A stretch of DNA of 64,000 nucleotides from Apiosordaria backusii (taxonomy: Eukaryota; Ascomycota; Sordariomycetes; Sordariales; Lasiosphaeriaceae). Below the pieces are notes generated by a model. That model made no database searches. It worked only from the letters and a program-made list of their open reading frames with translations, and was not told the DNA's origin. The stretch covers positions 3,224,001-3,288,000 of the forward strand of contig JAUKTV010000003.1 of assembly GCA_030549205.1 (NCBI GenBank), in the 5' to 3' direction. How positions within the stretch are numbered: position 1 is the first letter of the stretch; each line of letters begins with the position of its first letter. The position numbers were made by a program, and so were the translations under genes. This document shows positions 55,299-64,000 of this stretch, one piece after another.

Positions 55299-56942
55299 AT
55301 GGATCTTTTCCCCGACCTGGGCGCATGGCTGTTCCGTTCCGTCAGGCGCGATACCTTTGCCGAAAGCCCCGTTCTGGCAGTACAGAGGCTTAAGTTGCTC
55401 CCCCAACCAATCGGAGACTCGGACAAGGACGTTTTGGTCGGCGCCGTTCTCAACTTGGGGTCCAATCTTTCACAGGCCCTCCACATCCTGCTCGAGTTGC
55501 TGCCCGAAGATAAAGCAGGCGAGCGTCTTGGGGAGATACTCTGTCCAACTCTGGGCCAGCTTTTGGCCACTCTCCAAACCACCTTGTCTGCTTTCGAATG
55601 CCGGACACCCACGAGACAAGTATCTTTACGAGGTGGACGACTGAAGCACAGCCGGTCTGAATCAGCGCTTCGATCCGCAGTGGGACTGCCCAAAGTCACT
55701 TCGCGACCACTTACACCAATATTGATGAAGAGGACGCCACCAGAGACGCCAAAGACACCTCGACCAAGGGAAGGAGTGGCCAATACGCGTGCTGCCTCCA
55801 GTCCATTGCAGTTTACTTCTCCCCCTACCAAACAGCCAAAGTCACGCCATCTTCGAAAAGACACAGAAGAGTTTCCTAAGCTACGTGATGATAGCCTCAC
55901 CACCCCACATCAACAGCATGAACAAAATCAACCGCCAACACCGCCGGCTTCTCGCAGGACAGAAACATCCGGGCTCCAAAATGCCTTGAAGTCCGAGCTA
56001 AGGGTTCAAGCTGCCATTAGGGTGGCAGTTGATTCCCTGGAATTTGCAGAAGGCCAACTGCAGCTGGTAAAAGAGATCAACCATTTGCATGGAGGCAGTC
56101 AGTCGTACCCCTTAATCACAGCCCCCTTGGTCATTTCGACCGGAACCACTGACTCCGACAGGCTTCGACCTCATGCAAAGAAACTTTTACACTGGCTACA
56201 ACAACCTCTTACTGCGTGCCCTCGAGCTGGAGCAGCTCCAGTCTGGGGGCCCTCCTTCAAGGCCAGCGTCCTTCGTGCAATCTGGACAAGGTGGAATTGC
56301 GTCTAGGTCGGGTCATCAAAGGCAACAAGCGTCTGTCCACGTTTCTTTTCCAGCAAACATGCCCACCCCACCTCACAATGCCTCCAGTCCTCTTCGAGCG
56401 GGAGGTTCGAAGGGGAATGCAACAACAACAACAGCGGGAATGGCAACCTCAGACTCGGAAGCGGAGGCCGGAATAAGGCATGGAATGACGAGGAGAAACA
56501 CCATACAGGGTATCAGGGAAGAAAGTCTGTTTGAGCTACCCCATGACCCAACCGATGGGTGCAGTGACTGACTAGAAGATACGTAGGTGTCAGACCAACA
56601 ATCAAACGCCGATTGTCACTAGCAGAAGAGTTGGCGCTGGCAGGAGAAGACTCTGATTCTGATGATGGCGATAGTGACAGTGATAATGGAGATGAATCTG
56701 CCGTTGATTCCGCCACCGGCATGGCTGGTGAGAGGACAGATGAAGCGAGCGAGGAAGAGGCCAGCCAACAGAGCGAAAGCCAGGGTGACAGCGATGATGA
56801 CGATCGTCTCTATGATAGCGAGCAACACGGTGATGGAGGAGGGGAGAGCAGCACTAGCTCCAACGGGTTTACTGCGGAGGAAAACGACGGGAGAAATGAC
56901 TCAATGAGCAAGCAGCCGAGATTTCAAGGAAGACGATCGTGA
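55299..56942 (+). CDS. Hypothetical 500-residue protein with acidic tail
   Basis: Three exons: 55299-56097, 56162-56509 and 56587-56942; introns of 64 bp (GTCAGT, ACTGAC branch, CAG) and 77 bp (GTATCA, TGACTGAC branch, TAG). The N-terminal 110 residues look helical and globular (LPQPIGDSDKDVLVGAVL). Then follows a long disordered Pro/Ser/Thr-rich linker, a second helical block (about 235-310, RVAVDSLEFAEGQL, NFYTGYNNLLLRALELEQL), and a strongly acidic Asp/Ser tail after about 385 (DSDSDDGDSDSDNGDES) with a basic KRRLS segment before it. This suggests a nuclear or chromatin-associated protein, but I recognise no family. Confidence 0.72.
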
Positions 56943-57372
56943 ACGGGACTTATGAATAAGGTATAAATGGGGTCAGGAACAAGCACATTTGACATATATG
57001 CGTACATATCATCATACCCACAACCAGAAACCCCTTCCAGCATCTTTTTCGGGTGACATCGGGGATTCAAGGTGCGACGCGGCGCGGTCCAATACCGGGC
57101 CAAGCACGCCATCTCTCATCTCAGACACGCAAACTGGTGTGCTCGCGCTTGTATGTAAAGTTACGTGGCACACGGGGAGCGTTTGGCTTTGGTTTACAAA
57201 TCCAACGTCAAATGTGAGCGCCGTGGATTCGGGTCTTGCTATCGGGAGTGCTGTCCAGGTCTACATCAGCCATTTCGCATCAACGAACGTTTGGTGACTA
57301 GCAGGTAGCTCGAGCGTTCCAAAGAAAATACGCCCATGCAACACTCACTACTTTAATTGATGCTTTCTCAGA
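56943..57372. other. Intergenic, nothing recognised
   Basis: 430 bases, promoter of the permease gene. Confidence 0.6.
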
Positions 57373-59293
57373 ATGGCCGGCACTCTAACGCTTCATCCGC
57401 CCAGCCTAGACGGGGAAACAACACCCCTTCTTGGATCCGATTCATCTTTTTCCTCTCACCCCAGCCAGCGCCGTCACCGCCGCCAAAAGTCCGCTTCTTC
57501 ATCTGGGTCATCCTCAACAACACTTCACACCGGGCATGTGGTTTCAACAGCCCGGAGAGATATTGAAGATGATGTGCTCCCCGAAACGGCCGTTTTGGGC
57601 CGTACTCTAGGCTGGAGAAGCGCCTTCATCTTGATCATCTCCCGGGTTATCGGGTCCGGCATCTTCGCAACACCTGGGGCGATAGTCAGTTCAGTTGGGA
57701 GTATCGGGCTCAGTCTCACGCTTTGGGTCGCTGGCGCCATTATAAGTTGGTTTGGTTTGGCAGTAGGGTTGGAGTATGGGTGTATGCTCCCTCGTTCAGG
57801 GGGTGAGTTTCACTTTTTTTGCCTTCCGCGTAACTGTATCCATACTTACACAGGTGCCCATTATCTGGGCCAACTACAGGCGATAAGGTATACTTGGAAT
57901 TCACTTATCGCCGTCCCCGCTTTCTAGCCTCCACCATAGTAGCCGTTCATGCTGTGGTGTTGGGATTCACGGCAAGCAACTGTATCGTTTTCGGCGAGTA
58001 CGTCCTTTTCGCACTCGGAAAACACGCTTCCGAGCATAGAGTTGAAGTGCGGGTTTTGGCTGTTACTTTGATGACGCTCATTACCATTGTTCATGGTTGC
58101 TTCCTTAGGACAGGAATATTTATCCAGAACTTACTGGGATGGATCAAGATTGGCCTGGTTGTTTTCATGACACTTGCCTCGGCAGTGGTGGTCCTAGCTG
58201 GCTACAGGCCTACAACCCCAACCGAAACCACACGGGTGCTACCCTCTTGGGACGACATTTGGGAGGGATCTGTGTGGAATTGGGGCATTATCAGCACTGC
58301 TTTGTTCAAGGTCTTTTATTCTTATTCTGGGCTGCAGAACGTCAACAACGTGCTGAATGAAGTGCGGGACCCGGTCAAGACGTTGAAGTCGGCTGCACCC
58401 GCCGCTCTTTTTACAGCTTGTCTGTTGTACTTTTTGGTTAATGTCGCCTATTTTCTCATAGTTCCCTTGGATGAGATCAAAAAGAGTGGTGAGCTGATCG
58501 CCGCATTGTTCTTCCAGAGATTGCTGGGAGAAACGGCGGGAAGGATCTTGCTACCCTTGGCCGTAGCTATCTCGGCAGCCGGGAATGTCATGGTTGTCAC
58601 ATTTGCTTTGGTATGTGTGTTATTCTTGAGCTGTTTTGATTTGGTTGCTTACCCACATGATCAAAGGCAAGACTAAACCAAGAGATTGCCCGCCAGGGTC
58701 AGCTCCCTTATGGTTACCTCTGGTCCTCCTCCCAGCCATTTGGGGCCCCATTGGGAGGACTCATAATCCACTACATCCCATCGGTGGCAGTAATATGTGT
58801 TCCGGCCAAGAACATATATTCTTTTATTCTCGATGTCGAAGGGTATCCCGGTCAGTTCTTCGTTTTGGCGACAAGTCTTGGCCTCATTTGGCTGCGGAAG
58901 AAAAGACCAGATCTGCATCGCCCCTACAAAGCATTTCTACCTGCTGTCTGGGCAAGAATTGTGTTATCTCTTGCCATGATTGCTGCTCCGTTTATACCCA
59001 GAGTCGGCGAGAGCCGTGGAGACCATTTGTTCAGAGTCAGTTATGCATTGGTGGGCACCTCTGTGTAAGTGAGAACTCTGTTCGCTGTGAATTGCTTCAG
59101 AAATCAGGAGATAAATGAGCTAATCTAAACTGATAGACTTGTATTTGCGTTTCTATACTGGCTGGTCCTGGTTGTTGTTCTACCTAGACTTGGCGGATAC
59201 ACGTTGGACGAGGCCACCGAGGTGTTGCAAGATGGGACAGTCATTACTAAATTAGTCCGGCTTCCGAGAAGGGCACCTGAACGCTCTAGTTAA
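57373..59293 (+). CDS. High-affinity methionine permease (MUP1-like, APC superfamily)
   Basis: Four exons: 57373-57802, 57880-58610, 58667-59064 and 59137-59293; introns of 77, 56 and 72 bp. The product has 571 residues. A Ser-rich cytoplasmic N-terminus (about 1-75) is followed by LGWRSAFILIISRVIGSGIFATPG, the first broken helix of the LAT/APC fold that binds substrate. Then come SGGDKVYLEFTYRRPRFLA, SYSGLQNVNNVLNEVRDPVKTLK (a family hallmark), and ARQGQLPYGYLWSSSQPFGAP. Twelve helices are expected. It imports methionine and related amino acids across the plasma membrane. The first intron contains an earlier CAG that would give a wrong reading. Confidence 0.9.
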
Positions 59294-59886
59294 CACCCGA
59301 TGAAAACAACGAGATGCTGTTTAGAAATTTAACCGAAGTTCCCTGCATGGATGTTTTTCCGCACGATACGCAGTCATTGTAACCTTGAAAGGTAAGCAAA
59401 CATGCTTGTGTACCATAGGTAGGTAAGGGGCAGAAGATTTGGCTTGGATGTATCTCCATGTCGGTGCTGTAAGAGATTTGAGACTTTGGCCAAGACAAGT
59501 TCCAATCGCAGCTGTTTGCATGATTAAAAATGGACTCCTTGTGCATTTCAAAGCAGCATCGCAGAAACCTCTCCTCTCGGAGAGTTTTGGGACTTTGCTG
59601 AACAATCACCCCGCCATCACCAAGAATCATCGGGATGCCGAGCCAACGAAACCGTTTCTTCGTTGCGTCACCGATGGCGTGACGGTCACAACCTCCATTA
59701 GGGACCACGGTAGTCCGCGATTTGACAAATACAAATCATGATTCTCTTGGGATCTGCGGGCTTATCGCCAGATATAAAGAACAGCAACCGATACGCTTCC
59801 CATTTCCAGGAGATCAGTTCCGTCACGACGCACCGGATTATTTGGACACCGTTTGGACATCAACCTTTTACCAGTTACCTATCATC
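59294..59886. other. Intergenic, nothing recognised
   Basis: 593 bases between two plus-strand genes, probably the promoter of the AsaB-like gene. Confidence 0.6.
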
Positions 59887-60921
59887 ATGGCTGCTGTCGC
59901 TGTTGCCTCTCTCGCTGCCGAAGCCTTTGGGCCCGTCACTTCGCATAGTTCGGAACCCAGAAAGCCGCTCAAACACAACGTGCAGACGAAATTCAACTAC
60001 TACAAGGACCCTGGGGATGGTTCTGTCCCTCAACCATTTGTCATCGGGTAGGCCATAGTTACATCCACTTCAAAGGGCGTCTAGTCAGGTGTCTGGTCTT
60101 GCTTATAACTGTTTCTAGTCGCCCAGAGACATATGTTGGCCGCCCTACTGTCGAGCTGGACGCGGTTGTGACGGACATTACTGGCGACGAGAGCAAGTAC
60201 ACTCTAGATAGCCATGGGTTCCAGATCTACAACCACGAAAGCAAAGAGAAAGACTTTGCCGACGATGAAAAGATCAAATCCGAGTACTACCCCGAGGTGG
60301 AACAGCTGCTGAAAGACGCGTAAGGCTTCTATACCTAATCTATACACTCCTATGTGTTGCCGTGTGAATAAGAACTAACAACTGGACAAACGCAGGACCG
60401 GTGCCCATCGAGTTTACATCTTTGACCACACCATCCGTCGCGGTGGTGGACAAGATACCCGTACTCCTGACGCCGCATTTCGAGGTCCAGTACGCAGTGT
60501 CCACATCGACCAATCCTACGAGGCATCTCGCAACCGAGTGCGCTATCACTTGCCCGACGAGGCGGACGAGCTTCTTGGCAAACGGTTCCAGATTATTAAC
60601 GTCTGGCGCTCTATCAAGACTATTCTCCGCGACCCGCTTGGCGTAGCCGATGCCCACTCGGTTTCCGAGTCAGACTTGGTTGGGGCCGCTTTGATTTACC
60701 CCGACCGAGCGGGCGAGACATATGCCGTGAAGCCCAACCCTTCCCACAAGTGGTATTTCAAGTATGCGCAGACCCCGGAGGAGGTAACGCTGATAAAGTG
60801 CTTTGACACTGCTGAGGGGGTCGCAAGGAGAGTGCCACACTCGTCCTTTATCGACCCGGCGGAGGAGGATAAAGCACCGAGGGAAAGCATCGAGGTCAGA
60901 ACGTTGGTCTTCTATGACTAG
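59887..60921 (+). CDS. AsaB/CmcJ-like oxidoreductase (GA4 desaturase-related)
   Basis: Three exons: 59887-60047, 60119-60319 and 60396-60921; introns of 71 bp (GTAGGC...TAG) and 76 bp (GTAAGG...CAG). The product has 295 residues. Family motifs are KFNYYKDPGDGSVPQPF, the RPETY and VTDI segments, then YIFDHTIRR, SVHIDQSYEASRNRVRYHLP, KRFQIINVWRSI and the end YAQTPEEVTLIKCFD. These proteins, including AsaB of aspergillic acid biosynthesis and the cephamycin CmcJ-type partner, are non-haem oxidoreductases or hydroxylases in secondary metabolism. The histidines in HTIRR and VHID are likely metal or substrate contacts. No cluster backbone gene is visible nearby. Confidence 0.86.
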
Positions 60922-61527
60922 GTAGTGGGAGATCACCAGTGGAGGTGAATGAGTAACAGATCTGGCTGATACTGTGAAGGGATATAGCTACAAATTGTCT
61001 AGGTAAAGAGGATCAACTAAGAAATTTGAAACATGAAGCCGTCAAAGTTCCAAGCAATTCCCTTTCTCCACCACTTTTTTGCTTCTATCCAATCTGTGAC
61101 AGGTTGTTGATGATACTGTTCGAAACACTGAGACATTTTCGTTATGATACCGTTTGGCTTAATGACCGATGGTGTCGTCTCCCAATTGTCAAGGAGGCCA
61201 AAGACGATGTAGCATGGTGTTTTGGTGCCAGAATTACTGTCGTCTATCATGATCTGTTCGCCTCCACTCCCATAAGCTATGTCGACGTTGATTACTAGAA
61301 AGCTGCTGGCAAGCGGGCGAAAGTAGGCGAGACCCTTGCCACGATTTTACTTGTGTTATGACTTTTGTTCCCCTGTGGCCAGGCTGCTCAATCATACAAA
61401 GGTCGAGTCACCCCGTGAGGCATGACACTGGGAAGTAAAATGAAGATGGGTCATAACAGGAGCAACTGTGGTTATCCTGATCATTACATCTATCTATTAC
61501 ACCGTCTGATCTCAAGGAACTATCTAT
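60922..61527. other. Convergent intergenic space, nothing certain
   Basis: Overlapping short frames on both strands (about 61017-61298), none with a domain or clear splice context. Confidence 0.55.
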
Positions 61528-63170
61528 TTATTTCGCCCTCTTGACAACAAAGGCACCCCGCTCAATGGTATTAATCAGAATAAAACCACTCTTGAAGAAG
61601 GGGTAATGACTCCAGGTGCCAACAAAGTCCAAGATACCACCCTCAGGGAGAGCATCATCCTCGGGGTAGATATCAAAGAACCCGACCTCCTTGACCCGGG
61701 CACCGGTAGGGTCCCGCGACAAGCTTGACACATCGAGAATTCTCAGGCCGGCACCGTAGTTGCTTTGGTAGGAAAAACCGTCAATCACAAACTGGTTGTG
61801 GTCGATGCCATAGGCGGGGCTGCGGAAGTAGCCTGTTTGCTTGGGATTTTCGAGAGAGCGAATATCCCAAAAGTAGGTGATGGGATATCCGCTGGCGGCC
61901 GGGCCGACACCGTTGACCTCGTCAAGCTCATCGTCGAGAACAAGGAACTCCTGCCAGGCAGTGTTGGTGACCCAACCTTGGTGGGTATCTTTTTTGTTGT
62001 CTCGTTAGTACTGGCATGTCGGAGAACATCTCAAGGATTGGACAGGTCTTACAGGCTGCTCCCTCGTAACTGGTACGCGAGATGATGTTGGTGGCATTCT
62101 TGTCGGTAACATCATAGCTAAAAAAGAAGAAATATTTCGTTAGTCATGCGCACAGCCCTGGGGTGGTCCTTCAACCTGATGATGAAAGGCTTACATGGTC
62201 AAGGTGTCTTCGTTATAGCCGTAGCAAATATCCCGGCCCCAGTACTTGAAGTCAGGGCCGCGGTATGTCAGGCACTGGGCGTCGTGGACATATCCGTCAC
62301 CCGCAGCACATCCAAGAGTCTTGGGCTTGGCTGGGTCCTTGAGGTCGATGAAAATCAGACCGGACCGGCAGTCGCTGGTACGGGGTTGAGCGCCGACAGC
62401 AACAGCGTACTGCTTTTCCTCATTGACAACAACATTGTGAGTACGGCCGATGGGCAGGTCGTTCCACCAGGATGTGACATCCTTCTCAGGGTCGAACGTC
62501 ACAGGCTTCTTGGGGTCGATCTTGGTGAGCTTGCTCATATCAAACACCTGGACACCGTGACCGACAGCCTCGGATCCGATGATGATGAAGTTCTTGTAGC
62601 CCCTGATTTCACGCCAGATAAGGGGCTCGATACCCTTGGTCTGGGGCAGCCGACCGAGGTAGACGAGTTTGCCCTTCTTGTTGATCTCGGCAAAGGCAGC
62701 ACCGTCAGCCTGGGCAATAACGACAAATTCGCGACCGTCACGGCTGGTCCAGCCCCATGAAGAAGAGCCCTCGCCAGTAGCGGACCCCAAGTCGGCGTGC
62801 GAAACAAAATCGTAAAAGTCGACCTATTGTGCGTCGTCAGATCATTTCTCGTCTGCGTTTTGTGATGGCATGAATGAAATACCTTGTTGCACTTGAAGGT
62901 ATTCAGAGCATCACCAGGGACGACAGCCGCAACGCCGTTCTTGCAACGGATGGCACCGTCGCCGCCCCGAGACTTCCACTTCTTGGAGTTGAAGTTGCCG
63001 GCCTTGAGCTCACGATTCCATGTGGCATGCTTCTTGGCCATCAACTGCTCATGAACAACGCCGCTATCATAGATCTTGGCCACCTCCGGGTCGGGGGCGA
63101 CTTCTTTAGCAGCGACTCCATGGGCTAAAAGGGCCGTGATGGCTGCTGTGGCAAGCTGGATTGTCCTCAT
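61528..63170 (-). CDS. Secreted LVIVD-repeat (choice-of-anchor B type) protein
   Basis: Four exons: 63170-62883, 62823-62195, 62117-62053 and 61988-61528; introns of 59, 77 and 64 bp, with branch sites ATCTGAC, GACTAAC and TACTAAC. The product has 480 residues. A signal peptide (MRTIQLATAAITALLAHGVAA) is followed by a beta-propeller-like region: SSSWGWTSRDGREFVVIAQ, then GHGVQVFDMSKL, SGLIFIDLKDPAKP and DAQCLTYRGPDF, then AGLRILDVSSLSRDP and a final WSHYPFF...GAFVVK. The LRILDV/QVFDMS/IFIDLKD strands are LVIVD-type repeats. Function unknown; fungal relatives are secreted. Confidence 0.85.
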
Positions 63171-64000
63171 GATTATGCTTTGCCGTGGAGGTGAGCCGGG
63201 TTGGGCGGGATCGACTTGGAGCTGGAGGTAAAGCGCGTGGCAATTGGAAGCGTCGGGCTCGGTCCTTTTATAGCAGTGACTCTTCCTTCTTCCTACAAGA
63301 TGTTCTTTCCTTAGGCGTCAACCCTGTCCCATGTCTCGCATCCTTCCTCCTTTTCGAGACATGCTGTGCTAGGTTCTCGGCAGTGGCCCCTTCTCCCATC
63401 AGACAGACGGGATGTTGGACATGTCGCCATAGACTCCAGGCCCGTCCTATCGATTTTGCGCTGCAACTTGAGCTTACGTCTCCTTCCTGTTTAGGGAGGT
63501 TGTATCGAGAATACTAAGATAAGTTGGTTTATGTCCAGGGTTTTGGGATTTGCAATTGGCGTTTGTCTATTGCATCATGGCAGTCAGTGGACAAAAGTCA
63601 GCAACGACACTTGGGGACCAAAACATCAGTTCAGATGCCTCGCAGGAACTGAATTCCCAGTACCAGGAATGGGCGAATGCCGCAATTATTACAGGGCGAC
63701 AAGCCAAGCGTTCGATATTGTTATTCGGGATTGAGAATACTTGGCGGCGGAAACTGTTATCGATGATGCAGGCACCAGCAGAGGTGGTAGGAGCGGGGAC
63801 GTTCTAACCTCCTTCCACATCGGGCTGGGCTCTATCCTGGAGAGATCCCGAGGCCCAACCTCAACGCAGATCATCTCATTCCCAGCCTCAAACCAACAAC
63901 TCAATTTGGTTTTCTCCGGTACTTCATGCTGACCGGAATCATCGGACTTTTTCCCATGGCTGATGGTTTTGCGAGTCAATACATATATCCCGATCCGACC
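63171..64000. other. Intergenic to the window end, nothing certain
   Basis: Promoter of the LVIVD gene on the left. From about 63550 overlapping open frames occur on both strands, none recognised. Confidence 0.55.

Noticed and set aside
55055..55903. 282-residue minus-strand frame
   Set aside because: Opposite the spliced 500-residue gene, which has better splice and composition support; Ser/Arg-rich shadow.
1..64000. CRISPR arrays, operons, riboswitches, bacterial promoters
   Set aside because: Spliced fungal genes and absence of repeat-spacer structure rule these out.

Overview
The window looks like nuclear DNA of a filamentous ascomycete, most likely a sordariomycete. Genes carry short introns (about 49-98 bp, one of 229 bp) with GTRNGT donors, RCTRAC-like branch sites and YAG acceptors. 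The families are typically fungal: HET domain, DUF1996, DUF4419, AA12-like dehydrogenase, GH47 and Zn2Cys6-like motifs. A 4 kb block is extremely AT-rich, with coding relics studded with TAG/TAA stops, the usual result of repeat-induced point mutation (RIP). There are no operons, Shine-Dalgarno sites or CRISPR arrays, and I recognised no tRNA or rRNA gene.

Left end (1-11.9 kb): a RIP-degraded Ty1/Copia element (RNase H domain, polypurine tract, start of an LTR) is interrupted by a young Ty3/Gypsy chromovirus at 418-7747 on the minus strand. The chromovirus has two 425 bp LTRs that read as identical, a 5 bp TATTA target duplication, gag, pol and a C-terminal chromodomain. It is not RIP-mutated. 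One frameshift separates the chromodomain from the rest of pol. A spliced gene on the opposite strand, between pol and the 3' LTR, encodes a six-cysteine zinc-cluster-like protein with a coiled coil. From 8.1 to 11.9 kb the DNA is AT-rich relic with degenerate tandem repeats.

Middle (11.9-36 kb): a small ABM-domain protein assembled from three exons, a secreted AA12-like PQQ sugar dehydrogenase, a Mid2-like membrane protein, a GH47 alpha-mannosidase, SRP54, a secreted protein made of two similar halves, a GNAT acetyltransferase, a Ca3427-like binding protein, a cysteine-rich secreted protein, a PAN/apple membrane protein, a divergent SDR/FAD-monooxygenase pair, a lipocalin-like protein and a secreted subtilase.

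Right (36-64 kb): a secreted DUF4419 protein, two DUF1996 proteins flanking a HET-domain gene, a 90-residue cysteine-rich secreted protein, an NAD(P)-binding protein, a small membrane protein, a surface single-pass protein, a decayed membrane-protein pseudogene, an allantoate-permease-type MFS transporter, a 500-residue protein with an acidic tail, a MUP1-type methionine permease, an AsaB/CmcJ-like oxidoreductase and a secreted LVIVD-repeat protein. Apart from SRP54 and GH47, most genes look accessory, and about half encode secreted or surface proteins. This fits an environment-facing genomic compartment next to a RIP heterochromatin block. Exon boundaries were inferred by eye from frame, splice signals and family resemblance.
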